Assembly: GCF_000500065.1 (NCBI RefSeq) | Contig: NZ_AYOU01000121.1 | Location: 62,001-126,000 of the forward strand | Direction of reading: 5' to 3' | From: Borrelia hispanica CRI | GTDB taxonomy: Bacteria > Spirochaetota > Spirochaetia > Borreliales > Borreliaceae | Length of the DNA: 64,000 nucleotides | Shown here: positions 38,002 to 48,498 of the stretch, one piece after another | Position numbering within the stretch: the first letter of the stretch is position 1 | How the letters are laid out: each line of letters starts with the position of its first letter | Notes under the pieces: model-generated | Database searches by the model: none | What the model was told of the DNA's origin: nothing | Seen by the model: only the letters and a program-made list of their open reading frames with translations | Program-made: the position numbers and the translations under genes

Positions 38002-40200
38002 ATGCGTGAGGATTTGGTGAATGTTAAATTAAAAAATATGAGATTTTTGCTCTATCTCATGCTTTTTATTTTTATTTGCTTTGGTTTGTTGTTTCTAGGT
38101 CAAGCTTATTTAAATTATAGACATGAATATTTGAATCGTATTGAGGCTGATTTTAAACTTTTTTCAAGTAATGTGGCTTTTAAGATAAAGAATAAATATG
38201 ATGCTGCTGTTAGTGTTTTGAAAAATTTGATTAAGGATAGTAATGTTTTAAATGTATTACATAAGGTTTCAAATAATTTTGTTTCAAGTGTCGATTTAAG
38301 ATTTATAGATTTAAATACAAGTATTGCTCTTTTTTTAAGTTCTAAAGGATTTAATGATGTAAGCAAAATTTTTCAACATATTTCTCTTGAAGCTGATTCT
38401 TTAGAGGGAGTTTTTTATATTCCTGCAGGAAAAAATGTTTTAATTTCAAATAAAAATTTTTCATTCTTAGATATCAATAATATTATTGAGGATCCAATTT
38501 ATTTTGTGCCTGTAAAGGAGCGTAGTGTTTATTATTCAAGTTATAAGAGAGTAAAAAATAAGCTTTATTCCCTTGTAAGTATGCCACTTATAAACGATAA
38601 TCATGCAGTATTAGGAGTAATTTGTTTTTTTGTTTGTTTTGATAGTTTATTTGTTGATATTGCAAATCAATTGAATTCTTATTTTAAATTTAGCAATAAG
38701 AATTATGAATTTTTTATGATTGATAGAGATTTTCAACCTTTATTGTTAAATCTTAATGACTTAAATATTAATAATTTTTCAGAAAATTATGTAAATAGTG
38801 TGTTAAGTAGTGTTATAGAAGTCGTTAAAATCGATCCTAATATTGTTAAAAAAATTGTAAAGCATAATACTTCTTCTTATTTTTTAAGTACTTCTCAGCT
38901 TGCTGGACAGGTAGTTCAAGGCATTATTTTTGATATTAATCATGTTCCTTTAAAGTTTCAGTCAAATTCAATATTTTTCTTAGGTTTTATCTTTTTTTCT
39001 TATCTTATCATCTTTTGTCTATGCATCAAGTTTGTTTTACCCTTTTTTAGTGATTTTAAAATTTTAATTGAACAAAAAAAGGAGAGAGAGGATATTTTAA
39101 AGCTTGATTCTGCCTCAGAATTCAAATATAAATCTTTTATTTTCTCTTATATTAATACTGAATTTGATAATTTGTTTTCAAAGACTACTAATATCGTTAA
39201 TAATATTAAATTTTATGTACAGGAATTAAGGGGACGTCTAATCGAAATGAATATACCAGAAGAAAGTATAGAGAGAGTGCATAATAGTCTTACTACTTAT
39301 GATGGGATAGGAGATGCTTTTTCTAAATTTGAAAAAGCAGTTATGAATATTTTAAAAGATTTTGAATCAACATCTAATCCAATTAATGAGCATAATAAAA
39401 ATATATTAGATATTGCTGCTAAATTTGAAGAGAATACTAATGCTTTTTATGCAATAGATAAAAATTTAGAAGTTTTTAATAAAGTTGTAGTGTCAAATTC
39501 TGCAAGTATTGATACAGTAAAGAGTAAAGTTTCTGAATTGAATTCTGTATTTGATAGTGTAAATAAAAATTTCTCCGACCTTTTGTCGCAAACTAATAAT
39601 CTTCAAAGTGCAAATAAACTTTTGGTTTTAATATCGGCTCAGACTAATATGCTTGCAATGAATGCAGCTATTGAGGCAGCAAAAGCAGGAGATGCTGGTA
39701 AGAGTTTTGCTGTTGTTGCAGAAGAAATTAGAAAGCTTGCTATTAATTCTGGTAAGTACTCAACGACTATCAAGGATGAGCTTAAAAAGGTTAATAATAT
39801 CATTTCAGTTATAAGTTCAGAAATTGATTCTATTTATAAAGATTTCATTGATATTCAAGATAATATTAATAATAATTCTATGCAGCATGAGAGAATTAAT
39901 ATTACTCTTGCTAAACATGTGAAAGAGATAGGTGAATTTAAAGAACAGTATTTAGCCCATGATATTAAAATTAAAGACACTAAAAATATGTGTAAAGAAA
40001 TATTTAATAGTTATTTTGTTATTAGTGGAAAGTTTCATAATTTGAATAGTGATCTGAGTGAATTTGAGGTTTCTAAAATGAGTTTAGATGCATTAGAAAC
40101 TTTGCGTGAACATATACTTTTGATTAATGAGTTTAAAGAAAAAATTTCTAAAATGAGAGATGTTGTTGAGAATATGAATAATGAATTTTGGGGTATGTAG
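38002..40200 (+). CDS. mcp3: Membrane methyl-accepting chemotaxis protein (BB0597-like)
   Basis: A 732-residue receptor. An N-terminal membrane helix (about 12-35), a periplasmic sensor of about 290 residues, and a second helix ([20 protein letters not shown]) precede the cytosolic part. The signalling tip is canonical: [35 protein letters not shown]. The open frame extends upstream to 37960, but ATG 38002 is preferred because GGAG lies 8 bases before it and the first 14 codons are not signal-like. It diverges from the minus-strand receptor gene, and its stop is 1 base from the convergent murB stop. Confidence 0.94.
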   Translation: MREDLVNVKLKNMRFLLYLMLFIFICFGLLFLGQAYLNYRHEYLNRIEADFKLFSSNVAFKIKNKYDAAVSVLKNLIKDSNVLNVLHKVSNNFVSSVDLRFIDLNTSIALFLSSKGFNDVSKIFQHISLEADSLEGVFYIPAGKNVLISNKNFSFLDINNIIEDPIYFVPVKERSVYYSSYKRVKNKLYSLVSMPLINDNHAVLGVICFFVCFDSLFVDIANQLNSYFKFSNKNYEFFMIDRDFQPLLLNLNDLNINNFSENYVNSVLSSVIEVVKIDPNIVKKIVKHNTSSYFLSTSQLAGQVVQGIIFDINHVPLKFQSNSIFFLGFIFFSYLIIFCLCIKFVLPFFSDFKILIEQKKEREDILKLDSASEFKYKSFIFSYINTEFDNLFSKTTNIVNNIKFYVQELRGRLIEMNIPEESIERVHNSLTTYDGIGDAFSKFEKAVMNILKDFESTSNPINEHNKNILDIAAKFEENTNAFYAIDKNLEVFNKVVVSNSASIDTVKSKVSELNSVFDSVNKNFSDLLSQTNNLQSANKLLVLISAQTNMLAMNAAIEAAKAGDAGKSFAVVAEEIRKLAINSGKYSTTIKDELKKVNNIISVISSEIDSIYKDFIDIQDNINNNSMQHERINITLAKHVKEIGEFKEQYLAHDIKIKDTKNMCKEIFNSYFVISGKFHNLNSDLSEFEVSKMSLDALETLREHILLINEFKEKISKMRDVVENMNNEFWGM

Positions 40201-40201
40201 T

Positions 40202-41128
40202 TTAATTTTTTTGATTAAATCCTATATATAGTATTTCTTCTTCAAGTAAAAATCCTGTTTTTATTTGAACTTGGGTTTTTATCTTGTCAATAAGTGTTTT
40301 AACCTCTCTAGAAGTAGCGTTGTTATTATTAATTATAAAATTGCCATGATAATGTGATACTTTTGCTCCTCCGATTTGAAGTCCTTTTAAATTGCATTCT
40401 TCAATTATTTGTCCAGTGGGTTTTAAAAAATTTTTGTTGTTTTTAAATGTGCTTCCGCTACTTGGAAAGAGATAATGTCCTTTGTTGATTCTTATTTGCT
40501 TATTTTGGTTCATAATTTTTTCAATATGTTTTTTATTGCCTTTCTTTAAATTTAGCGTTGCTTTTAATATTGCAGTATTTTTGTTTTGAAAAGGCGAAAT
40601 TTTATATGCAAATTCATTTTTATTAAATTTTTTACATATAAAATTTCCATTTTCATCTATAAAGACGATTTTATCTAATATGTCAGAAATCTCACTTCCA
40701 AAACATCTTGCATTCATCCAAATTGCTCCCCCAAGTGTTCCAGGAAGTCCATATATAAATTCTAGTCCGCTTAATTCATTTTTCAATGCAAAGTTACATA
40801 GATCGTTAAAATTGGTTCCGCATTCTGCAGTAATTTGATTGTCATGAATTTCAATTTTATTTAAATGTTTAGTATAGATAATAGGAAAATTGATTTCTTC
40901 TTCATCGTTTATTAATAGATTTGAACCTCCCCCTAAAATAAATATTTTAATTTTTTCTTTTATTGCTGTTTTAAATATATGTTCTGCATCTTCGATCGTT
41001 TTAGGTGTTAAGAATAATTTAGAAATACCCCCTATTTTATAAGTTGTGTAATTTGCAAGATTTGTTGTTTGAGGTTGAATATTTATCTTTTTAAGAAAAT
41101 TGTTTATGTTTTCTAACATGACATTCAT
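40202..41128 (-). CDS. murB: UDP-N-acetylenolpyruvoylglucosamine reductase
   Basis: An NADPH- and FAD-dependent enzyme that makes UDP-MurNAc, the first committed peptidoglycan precursor. The MurB signs are NLANYTTYKIGGISKLFLTP, FILGGGSNLLINDE, GLEFIYGLPGTLGGAIWMNA, FPSSGSTFKN with the catalytic Ser, and IGGAKVSHYHGNFIIN. The frame runs on to 41221, but a TTGACA promoter element lies inside that extension, so translation from ATG 41128 (308 residues) is preferred; ATG 41119 is also possible. It is divergent from cysS. Confidence 0.94.
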   Translation of the reverse strand: MNVMLENINNFLKKINIQPQTTNLANYTTYKIGGISKLFLTPKTIEDAEHIFKTAIKEKIKIFILGGGSNLLINDEEEINFPIIYTKHLNKIEIHDNQITAECGTNFNDLCNFALKNELSGLEFIYGLPGTLGGAIWMNARCFGSEISDILDKIVFIDENGNFICKKFNKNEFAYKISPFQNKNTAILKATLNLKKGNKKHIEKIMNQNKQIRINKGHYLFPSSGSTFKNNKNFLKPTGQIIEECNLKGLQIGGAKVSHYHGNFIINNNNATSREVKTLIDKIKTQVQIKTGFLLEEEILYIGFNQKN

Positions 41129-41183
41129 TTTATATTGGATTATTATTTTTTTCAAATTATAACTATACTTTAAATGTAATATA

Positions 41184-41211
41184 GCTATATAGAATAATTT
41201 GGATTTGTCAA
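41184..41211 (-). promoter_or_regulatory. Promoter for murB
   Basis: On the reverse strand, TTGACA (41211-41206), a 16-base spacer and TATAGC (41189-41184), giving a leader of about 50 bases before ATG 41128. Its position inside the longest open frame supports the shorter MurB start. Confidence 0.45.
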
Positions 41212-41236
41212 ATTGTTTCAAATGTAATAGACTTGT

Positions 41237-41242
41237 TATAAT
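41237..41242 (+). promoter_or_regulatory. -10 box for cysS
   Basis: TGT-TATAAT-type extended -10 (hexamer 41237-41242), giving a leader of about 70 bases that includes the hairpin at 41266-41282. No clear -35 is visible. Confidence 0.4.
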
Positions 41243-41265
41243 AAGTTATATAAAGATTGTGTCAG

Positions 41266-41282
41266 TCCTAAGTTTTTTAGGA
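41266..41282 (+). promoter_or_regulatory. Small hairpin in the cysS leader
   Basis: TCCTAA-GTTTT-TTAGGA, a perfect 6-bp stem with a 5-base loop, 38 bases before the chosen ATG 41321. It is not followed at once by a long U-run, so termination is doubtful. It could affect message stability or translation. Confidence 0.4.
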
Positions 41283-41320
41283 TGTCTTTTGAGTTTAAAA
41301 CTTAATTTTTGATGGTATTT

Positions 41321-42766
41321 ATGCTTCTTAAGTTATACAATACAAAAACAAAATGTTTGTCTGAAGTAAAGGATTTAAGTGAAACTAAGATTTATGCTTG
41401 TGGTCCTACTGTTTATAATTATGCTCACATAGGTAATCTTAGAACTTATATTTTTGAAGATCTTCTTATTAAATCTTTAAAGTTATTTAAGTATAATGTT
41501 AATTATGCAATGAATATTACTGATATTGGGCATTTAACAGGTGATTTTGATGATGGGGAAGATAAGGTAGTAAAGGCTGCAAAAGAGAGAGGTCTTACTG
41601 TTTGTGAGATTAGCAGGTTTTTTACAAAAGCTTTTTTTGATGATTGTAAAAAGTTAAATATTTTACGTCCTGATAAAGTACTTGTTGCAAGTGAATATAT
41701 TTTAAGTATGATAGAAGTAGTCAAAGTTCTTGAACAGAATGGGTTTACTTATTTTGTAAATGGTAATGTTTATTTTGATATTGCTCGTTTTAAAAATTAT
41801 GGACAGATGGCTGGCATTAATCTAAATGATATTAATGAAAATTCTGTTTCTAGAGTTGAATTAGATCTCTCAAAAAGGAATAAATCAGATTTTGTTTTAT
41901 GGTTTACAAATTCAAAATTTAAAAATCAAGAGATGAAGTGGGATTCTCCTTGGGGATTTGGTTATCCAAGTTGGCATTTAGAATGTGCAACAATGAATTT
42001 GAATTATTTTAATAATACTCTTAATATTCATTTGGGAGGTGTTGATCATATTAGAGTTCATCATGTAAATGAAATAGCTATAATGGAATGTTATTTAGGT
42101 GTAAACTGGTGTGACATGTTTGTTCATGGTGAGTTTTTGATTATGGAAAATGAAAAGATGTCAAAGTCAAATAATAATTTTATTACTATTAAAAACTTAG
42201 AAGATGAAGGATTTTCACCTTTAGACTTTAGATATTTTTGTTTAACTGCACATTATAGGACACAACTTAAATTTTCATTTCATAGCTTAAAAGCTTGTAA
42301 AGTGGCTAGAGAAAATTTGCTTAGTAAATTGACCTCTTGTTATTCTTCGTTAAGTCAATTTGATATTAGTTTACTTAGTCAGGATGATGAAAATGCTAAG
42401 TTTGTTTTAGAACACAAGTATTATTATAGTTTTTTAGAAAGCATAGCTTTTGATTTGAATATTCCTAAAGTGTTGGCTTTGCTTTGGGATATTGTAAGGG
42501 ATAATAATTTAAGCTCTCTTGCGAAACTTAAACTTGCATTTAAATTTGATGAAGTTTTGTCTCTTGGATTACGGGAAGAAATTTTGAGAGAAATTGACAG
42601 GAGTAGGGTAGTTATTGATGATGTTATGAATTCTTTGATTGAAGAGAGACGACTTGCCAAATTGAAAAAAGATTTTAAACGTGCTGATGAGATTAGAGAA
42701 TATTGTCGTTCTAAAGGTTTTATATTAATTGATACTGAAGAGGGTACTAAAGTTAAAAGAGGGTAA
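41321..42766 (+). CDS. cysS: Cysteinyl-tRNA synthetase
   Basis: Charges tRNA-Cys. 481 residues. The class I start [17 protein letters not shown] contains the HIGH motif and the first zinc ligand Cys. HLECATM and the [12 protein letters not shown] region supply the other ligands, and MSKSNNNF is the KMSKS loop. The C-terminal helical end has the RADEIRE pattern typical of CysS. Upstream in-frame starts at 41309 (TTG) and 41312 (ATG) exist; 41321 is chosen because it gives the usual MLLKLYNT start, though no good ribosome site distinguishes them. Confidence 0.95.
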   Translation: MLLKLYNTKTKCLSEVKDLSETKIYACGPTVYNYAHIGNLRTYIFEDLLIKSLKLFKYNVNYAMNITDIGHLTGDFDDGEDKVVKAAKERGLTVCEISRFFTKAFFDDCKKLNILRPDKVLVASEYILSMIEVVKVLEQNGFTYFVNGNVYFDIARFKNYGQMAGINLNDINENSVSRVELDLSKRNKSDFVLWFTNSKFKNQEMKWDSPWGFGYPSWHLECATMNLNYFNNTLNIHLGGVDHIRVHHVNEIAIMECYLGVNWCDMFVHGEFLIMENEKMSKSNNNFITIKNLEDEGFSPLDFRYFCLTAHYRTQLKFSFHSLKACKVARENLLSKLTSCYSSLSQFDISLLSQDDENAKFVLEHKYYYSFLESIAFDLNIPKVLALLWDIVRDNNLSSLAKLKLAFKFDEVLSLGLREEILREIDRSRVVIDDVMNSLIEERRLAKLKKDFKRADEIREYCRSKGFILIDTEEGTKVKRG

Positions 42767-42769
42767 TTT

Positions 42770-44323
42770 TTGGCAGTATTTATTAGGGGACAATATTTTG
42801 TTTTAAGTTTGATTTTTTTGATTTTTTTTTGTTTATTTGTTTTTTCTGGATTTTTATTTTATTTAAAGCCTGTAATTTATGAAATATCACCAATGCCTGC
42901 TTCTCATGAAAATGTAATTGTTATTAAGGGACGTAATTTGGGTGATCATATTGGAGAAATTAATATTAATGATCATTATTTAATGAAAAGTAGTATTATT
43001 AGTTGGAGCAATGAGAAAGTAGTTTTTAAAATTACTAATGAAATTAATTCTGGGCTTGTTTTTATAAAAAATAGGCAAGGTATTAGTAATGAGCTTTTTC
43101 TTGTTATTAGTAGACAAGTTCCAATCAAACTTGAAAAAGGCAATAGTCCTTTTCTTGTTTTTGAGGAAAATTTAGTTGTAATGACAAATACTCCTGTTGT
43201 ATTGAGGGGTAAAAATTTGATATCAGATTCTGGAATTGTTGAGATATTTATTCAAACCAAACATGAACTTTATAAAGTTCTCTCTAGAGATATATTGAGT
43301 TTAAGTGAGGTGGAAATAAGATTTATGCCTCCCAAAACTTTGGATATTAATGGTGAGATTTTTGTGATGGTTGATGAACTTAAGAGCAATAAGCTTCCTT
43401 TTAAATTTAATGAAAATTTTTTTGCATGGAATTTAAAGAAGGGTAGAAATTTTAAAATCTCTCATGAAATTTATTTTTTAAAGAATAAGAATGATAATTC
43501 TAATGAAATATTAAATAATATTAATTTTAATATTTTTTATTTAAGTCCAGTTGAAAATGAAAGACAAAAAATTCAGTTTGCAGATAATAATGGAACTCTA
43601 TTGAATTTAGATAATTTGTTTTTTAAAAATTTGAAATCAGATAAGTATCATTTTAACTTTGAAGTTAAGACTTGTCAGTTAAATTTAGATATTTTTGATG
43701 TGAAAGCTTTGGAGGGTATTAAGGTAAATGCAGATGCTAATATACGCGAGTTTAAAACTTATGTTTTAGATAAAAGAGATCATTATTTATCTTATGAGTC
43801 GTTTGATTTAAGTTCAATTAATTTAAATGTCAATAACAAAGATTCAGCTTATGAATTAGCTAAATCTATTATTGATGCTTTAGTATCATATTTTACGCTT
43901 GTAGATAATGATTTAGCTTTAGATAAAGCTATTGAGATGAAAGAAATTTCGGTTGATAATTTGATTTTACTTACTAATTTATTTTTTTTTCGACATAATA
44001 TACCTTTAAGAAATGCTATTGGATTTTATTTTGATAATAAGTCTTCCAGACTTCAAAAACATATTTGGTGTGAGTTTTTTTTAGAGCATATTGGTTTTAT
44101 TTATTTTGATATAATAAATGCAGTATTATTTAAGGATAGCTCAAGTTATTTTTTGAATATGTCAGAGAATTATATCCATTATGGATATAGAGAAGATTAT
44201 GATGAGGATTTATTATTAGATGAATATGTTGATTTGGTATTGTTTCAATATAAAAGCTTAACAAGTCATGATCATTCTTTAAATTATAAGATTACTTTGG
44301 AGGAAAATATTAATGATAGATGA
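42770..44323 (+). CDS. Membrane-anchored IPT/TIG and transglutaminase-like protein (BB0600-like)
   Basis: A 517-residue protein. A membrane helix at about 10-32 anchors it. Next come two Ig-like IPT/TIG-type units (about 36-105, [19 protein letters not shown]; about 110-205, [19 protein letters not shown]). The C-terminal region (about 340-480) resembles a transglutaminase-like core: [10 protein letters not shown], then H431 in KHIWCEF and D447 in IYFD. The position of the catalytic Cys, 17 residues before P412, is V395, so peptide cross-linking activity is unlikely. The start is TTG, 3 bases after cysS. It overlaps glyA by 11 bases. Confidence 0.7.
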   Translation: MAVFIRGQYFVLSLIFLIFFCLFVFSGFLFYLKPVIYEISPMPASHENVIVIKGRNLGDHIGEININDHYLMKSSIISWSNEKVVFKITNEINSGLVFIKNRQGISNELFLVISRQVPIKLEKGNSPFLVFEENLVVMTNTPVVLRGKNLISDSGIVEIFIQTKHELYKVLSRDILSLSEVEIRFMPPKTLDINGEIFVMVDELKSNKLPFKFNENFFAWNLKKGRNFKISHEIYFLKNKNDNSNEILNNINFNIFYLSPVENERQKIQFADNNGTLLNLDNLFFKNLKSDKYHFNFEVKTCQLNLDIFDVKALEGIKVNADANIREFKTYVLDKRDHYLSYESFDLSSINLNVNNKDSAYELAKSIIDALVSYFTLVDNDLALDKAIEMKEISVDNLILLTNLFFFRHNIPLRNAIGFYFDNKSSRLQKHIWCEFFLEHIGFIYFDIINAVLFKDSSSYFLNMSENYIHYGYREDYDEDLLLDEYVDLVLFQYKSLTSHDHSLNYKITLEENINDR

Positions 44324-45566
44324 TATTCTATTTGATTTAATTGAAAGAGAAGCTAAGAGAGAGAGAGAAAATATTGAGTTAATTGCTTCAGAGAATTTTG
44401 TTTCATCAAATGTGAGACAAGCTGTTGGAAGTGTTTTGACCAATAAATATTCCGAAGGGTATCCTTCAAAGAGATATTATGGTGGATGTTCTGTTGTTGA
44501 TGATATTGAAAATTTGGCCATATCACGAGCTATGGAATTATTCGGTGCAAGTTATGCTAATGTTCAGCCTCATAGTGGTTCTCAGGCTAATATGGCTGCT
44601 ATAATGTCACTTATTAAGCCTGGGGATAAAATTCTTGGGATGGAATTATCTCATGGTGGTCATTTGACACATGGTAGTAAGGTTAGCTTTTCTGGTATGT
44701 TTTTTGATGCATATTCTTATGGTGTTTCAAGAGATTCGGAGATGATTGATTACGATGATGTTAGAAGGATAGCTAAAGCATGTAGGCCAAATTTGATAAT
44801 TGCTGGTGCATCTTCTTATTCAAGAGAAATTGATTTTAAGAAGTTTCGTGAAATAGCAAATGAAGTTTCAGCTTATCTTTTATGTGATATTGCTCATACT
44901 GCAGGTCTTGTTGCTACGGGTTTTCATAATTCTCCTATTGATGTTGCACATTTAACTACAAGTACTACTCATAAAACTTTAAGAGGACCTAGAGGAGGCT
45001 TGATTCTTTCGGGCAGAGAGTGTAATACGATGATCAATTATAATAATAAAGAGAGAACTTTAGGTTCAGCTGTTAATTCTTGTGTTTTTCCAGGAACTCA
45101 AGGTGGACCTTTAATGCATGTTATTGCAGGTAAAGCAGTGGCTTTCAAAGAAGCATTAAATAAAGAGTTTAAAGATTATATTTCTAGGGTTATAGAGAAT
45201 ACTAAAGCTATGGCTGAGTATTTTATTTCAGAAGGTCTGAGAATAGTTAGTGGTGGTACAGATAATCATTTGTTTTTAGTTGACCTTAGTGATTTAGGTA
45301 TTACGGGAGCTGATGCTGAGAAGATTCTTGAGAGTGTAAATATTACGCTTAATAAGAATGCAATTCCTTTTGATTCTAAAAATCCTTCTGTAGCTTCTGG
45401 TATTAGAATTGGTGCTCCTGCTATTACTTCACGAGGTTTAAAGAGAGATGATTCTATTAAAGTTGCTCATTTTATTGTTAGGGCTTTAAAGACAAAATCT
45501 GCTGATGAACTTAGAAAGATCAAACAGGAAGTTATAGGGTTTATTAGTAGTTTTGATATGCCTTAA
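44313..45566 (+). CDS. glyA: Serine hydroxymethyltransferase
   Basis: A PLP enzyme that interconverts serine and glycine and feeds one-carbon units to folate. 417 residues. Signs are [34 protein letters not shown], the PLP-lysine motif [15 protein letters not shown] and [16 protein letters not shown] lies about 8 bases before the ATG, inside the 3' end of the upstream gene, which it overlaps by 11 bases. The one-carbon output links to the neighbouring amino acid and nucleotide genes. Confidence 0.97.
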   Translation: MIDDILFDLIEREAKRERENIELIASENFVSSNVRQAVGSVLTNKYSEGYPSKRYYGGCSVVDDIENLAISRAMELFGASYANVQPHSGSQANMAAIMSLIKPGDKILGMELSHGGHLTHGSKVSFSGMFFDAYSYGVSRDSEMIDYDDVRRIAKACRPNLIIAGASSYSREIDFKKFREIANEVSAYLLCDIAHTAGLVATGFHNSPIDVAHLTTSTTHKTLRGPRGGLILSGRECNTMINYNNKERTLGSAVNSCVFPGTQGGPLMHVIAGKAVAFKEALNKEFKDYISRVIENTKAMAEYFISEGLRIVSGGTDNHLFLVDLSDLGITGADAEKILESVNITLNKNAIPFDSKNPSVASGIRIGAPAITSRGLKRDDSIKVAHFIVRALKTKSADELRKIKQEVIGFISSFDMP

Positions 45567-45580
45567 TTTTAATTTATAGG

Positions 45581-46342
45581 TTGTTTGTTGAAGTGTCTAA
45601 TTTATTTCAGATTATTTTTTTATTGTTGCCATTTATTTTGATTTTTAGTCCTTTTATTTTAAGTATATTTTTCATATTTTTTATTTTTTGTATAATTTAT
45701 AGTATTTTAGGTGGATTTAGGATATATACTACAGGGGATTATTTTTATTCTAAATCAAGGGAATTTGAGTTTTATAAATTATCATTTTTATTAATGGCTA
45801 AGTTAATTTCTATTTTAGGATCGATGACCGGTGAGCAATTAAATTATATTAATTTTATAATGAGTTCATTAAATTTATCTGAAAGGGATAAGAGTGAACT
45901 TTATAATCTATTTCATTTTTCTGTGACTCAGAATAGGAATGCAGACAAAATATTATATACTCTAAAACTTGGCTATTTTCAACGTAAAGACCTTTTTGTG
46001 TGGCTTGTTTCGGTTTTAAAAGAAATTAATAATTTGGCTAGGTATAAAAGTTCAGAAGGTGATAAATTTATTTTATATGTTAGTTCATTCCTTGAACTTG
46101 ATTTTGAAAGTTATGATTCTTATAAGAATGTTGATATTAAGATTGTGAGTCCTTATGAAGTATTAGGGTTAAAGTATGATGCTAGTGATGATGATATAAA
46201 GAAAGCTTATAAAAAATTGGTTATACAATACCATCCAGATAAATTTGCAAATGAACCTGTTAAACAAAAAGAAGCAAATGAAAAATTTATTAAGATTCAA
46301 GATGCTTATGAAAGAATTTCTAAAGAGAGAAATTTAAAGTAG
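45581..46342 (+). CDS. DjlA-like membrane protein with C-terminal J domain
   Basis: A 253-residue protein with two N-terminal hydrophobic segments (about 8-55), a helical TerB-like middle (about 68-175, resembling the DjlA central region with a repeated helix pattern), and a C-terminal J domain (about 188-253) with the Hsp70-contact motif HPD (IQYHPDKF). It should be a membrane-bound co-chaperone for DnaK. The start is uncertain: TTG 45581 is the longest, GTG 45593 is another, and no strong ribosome site is seen. It lies 14 bases after glyA and converges on p66. Confidence 0.8.
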   Translation: MFVEVSNLFQIIFLLLPFILIFSPFILSIFFIFFIFCIIYSILGGFRIYTTGDYFYSKSREFEFYKLSFLLMAKLISILGSMTGEQLNYINFIMSSLNLSERDKSELYNLFHFSVTQNRNADKILYTLKLGYFQRKDLFVWLVSVLKEINNLARYKSSEGDKFILYVSSFLELDFESYDSYKNVDIKIVSPYEVLGLKYDASDDDIKKAYKKLVIQYHPDKFANEPVKQKEANEKFIKIQDAYERISKERNLK

Positions 46343-46395
46343 CAATGAATTGGTTATAAATTTATAATTTGCAGGGTTATGTTGAATTTTATGAG

Positions 46396-46437
46396 TAAAA
46401 TTGTTTAAAGAGTAAATTTACTCTTTAAACAATTTTA
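46396..46437. terminator. Perfect 42-base palindrome between convergent genes, bidirectional terminator
   Basis: Two 21-base arms with no spacer, one arm beginning TAAAATTGTTTAAAGAG, lie between the J-protein stop (46342) and the p66 stop (46442). The A/T-rich ends supply a U-tract on either strand, so it can end transcription of both genes. Confidence 0.85.
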
Positions 46438-46441
46438 TTTA

Positions 46442-48286
46442 TTAAGAAATAGATATTTTAAGTAGTATAAATACACTTCCCTTTTGATCTTTGGATGCCA
46501 GAATATTGTTTGAATCCCATCCAATAACTATGTTTGTTAATTTAATTAGGTTTTCTAATTCTAGTCCAGCTTTTAGATATAAAGTGTTATTTGAAAAATT
46601 AAGAGCTCCTAGCATATGAGCACCTACATATGGAATTATATATGTATTTGGTGACATAGATTTTAAAGGTATTGCATAATCAAGGTATAATGCACCCCCA
46701 AGTTGGGTTGCGCTAGTAAATTCAATGTTGGTTTTATTTGTGGTGGTGTTGGTTTTGTTTGGGTTAAGATCTGCTATTATGTCATCTGATTTAGGTTTGT
46801 CTCTTAATAGATCGTAAATTCCTATTGAGGCTATCCATCCAAGTCCAGGAATAATACCTTTTTTATTATCTTCGTAAGTTGAAATTTCTGCATTCAATGT
46901 TTGAAATGATTTTTTAGCAATGTTTTGTATTAACGTATTTGAAGATGTGGGTCTATATAAACTTTTTCCATAATTAATTCCAAATCCTATACCGGATTTT
47001 TTGTCTTGTGCGCCAAATATTCGTTTGTTATAAGATTTACTTCCGCTAATTTCCCAAGATTCTTCTTCTCCTTCATCTGTATTCCAGGCAAATCCTATAC
47101 CAGTTCCTATAGAGAATTCAAAATTGGGAGTTCTTTTTGTATCGAATTGAAGCTTATTGCTTATTGGATCAAATTGTTTTTTTTCATCTGTGTTTGCTTT
47201 TCTAGATATATGTCCAAGTATAGAAAAATCGCTTGCAAATGGGTCTATTCCTAAATCGGAACCAGCTTTTAATACTAGATAAGTATTCTTATTGTTAATT
47301 TTTGTAAGACCAAGTTTGTAACTAACTCCAATGGAAGTTATTATAGATGCATTTGATAGAGTTGGACTTACAAGATCTGAGTCTATAACAGATGTATCTT
47401 TAAGACCATATGTTATAGAGGAATTATTGAATGTTGAATTTCCGATTGCTCCTGATATTCCAAAATTCAACTCAAGAGGATTTTTGACAATTATATTTGA
47501 ATTATATTGTGTTGGTTTGTTTTGTATTGGCTTCCATTTGACTTGAGTGCCATAAAGTATACCTTTGTAAGTATCGTTATAAGGAATTGCATCTTTATTT
47601 TTTTTATCCTCTTCAGAATCCTTGTCATTTTTTTTATTATTTCTGTTTCCTGTTCCTGTTGCTCCAATTGATAGTATGAGTTCTAATTGTGATGGAAGTT
47701 TGTATCCAAATTGAAGAGTTCCTATTTTTTTAGCTGTACTTCTTGCAAGAATTGTTCTTTTTGTTGCATTTTCCTTGTTTGGGAAACCGTAATATTGGCT
47801 TTGAATTTTACTTATTGGTGCGAAGCTAAATAATGATTCTTGATTAAAGTTAAAATCAGTCATTGATTCCATTTTAAGGTAAAAATCGTACATATTAATT
47901 TGTGCTGTAATATTTCCTACGCTAAATTTTATTGGTGTATCACTTTTTCCACTAGCGTTTAAGCATAGACTTTCTACTTTAACATAAGCTGAGAGAGGAT
48001 CATTATTACCTACTTCTTTTGTGTTTATATAGGGTGTAATCTTAATTCCCACATTGGTTTTATTTTCTAAACCAGGAACAAGTTCATCCATATCAAATCT
48101 AAATTGGCTGCTGTTGTCAAAAGTTAGTGTAATAGGGAGTTTGAGATTTGGGTTAAGTGCGGGTGTATTATTGCTTGTATTTATATTGTTTGCGTTATTA
48201 CCATTAGTATCAGTCTCATTATCTTCAGCAAAAGCCATGATATAATTTAATGTTATTACGAGTAGGCATACTATTGTTTTTGTCAT
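46442..48286 (-). CDS. p66: P66 outer membrane porin
   Basis: A 614-residue outer membrane beta-barrel with a signal peptide (TKTIVCLLVITLNYIMAFA, cleavage near residue 20) and a long N-terminal Asn/Thr-rich segment. The rest alternates short strands and turns ending in a terminal strand of alternating hydrophobics (VFILLKISIS). In B. burgdorferi P66 is a channel and binds beta-integrins through a surface loop; in relapsing-fever species I recall it forms pores with weaker integrin binding. AAAGGAG lies 9 bases before the ATG. The leader holds a hairpin and the promoter at 48375-48403. The paralogue assignment rests on gene position between glyA/DjlA-like and lactate permease. Confidence 0.85.
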   Translation of the reverse strand: MTKTIVCLLVITLNYIMAFAEDNETDTNGNNANNINTSNNTPALNPNLKLPITLTFDNSSQFRFDMDELVPGLENKTNVGIKITPYINTKEVGNNDPLSAYVKVESLCLNASGKSDTPIKFSVGNITAQINMYDFYLKMESMTDFNFNQESLFSFAPISKIQSQYYGFPNKENATKRTILARSTAKKIGTLQFGYKLPSQLELILSIGATGTGNRNNKKNDKDSEEDKKNKDAIPYNDTYKGILYGTQVKWKPIQNKPTQYNSNIIVKNPLELNFGISGAIGNSTFNNSSITYGLKDTSVIDSDLVSPTLSNASIITSIGVSYKLGLTKINNKNTYLVLKAGSDLGIDPFASDFSILGHISRKANTDEKKQFDPISNKLQFDTKRTPNFEFSIGTGIGFAWNTDEGEEESWEISGSKSYNKRIFGAQDKKSGIGFGINYGKSLYRPTSSNTLIQNIAKKSFQTLNAEISTYEDNKKGIIPGLGWIASIGIYDLLRDKPKSDDIIADLNPNKTNTTTNKTNIEFTSATQLGGALYLDYAIPLKSMSPNTYIIPYVGAHMLGALNFSNNTLYLKAGLELENLIKLTNIVIGWDSNNILASKDQKGSVFILLKISIS

Positions 48287-48313
48287 TATGATATCTCCTT
48301 TGTTATAAGATGT

Positions 48314-48331
48314 AAACTTCCTTGGAAGTTT
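48314..48331. promoter_or_regulatory. Hairpin or operator-like inverted repeat in the p66 leader
   Basis: AAACTTCC-TT-GGAAGTTT, perfect 8-bp arms, lies 28 bases upstream of the p66 ATG and downstream of its likely promoter, so it is in the message. On the plus strand it is followed by a T-run, so it could also end antisense transcription. Confidence 0.5.
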
Positions 48332-48374
48332 TTTAATAATTATATATTTTAGGTATTAAAGGTTTTATGATTTT

Positions 48375-48403
48375 ATAATATTAGTTCTTATGTAAAAATT
48401 CAA
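48375..48403 (-). promoter_or_regulatory. Promoter for p66
   Basis: Reverse strand TTGAAT (48403-48398), a 17-base spacer and TATTAT (48380-48375); TATAAA overlaps just downstream. This predicts a leader of about 80 bases containing the inverted repeat at 48314. Confidence 0.5.
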
Positions 48404-48498
48404 GTAATTTTACGGTATGTATAGATTATTTCAAATAAGACCAACTATTTGTTAGCCTTATTTGTTAATATTATGATATATTTAAACTTATTATTTAT

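Noticed and set aside
48314-48331. Hairpin plus T-run as a plus-strand terminator for a gene
   Set aside because: No plus-strand gene ends near it; it lies in the p66 leader, so a regulatory role or antisense stop is more likely.
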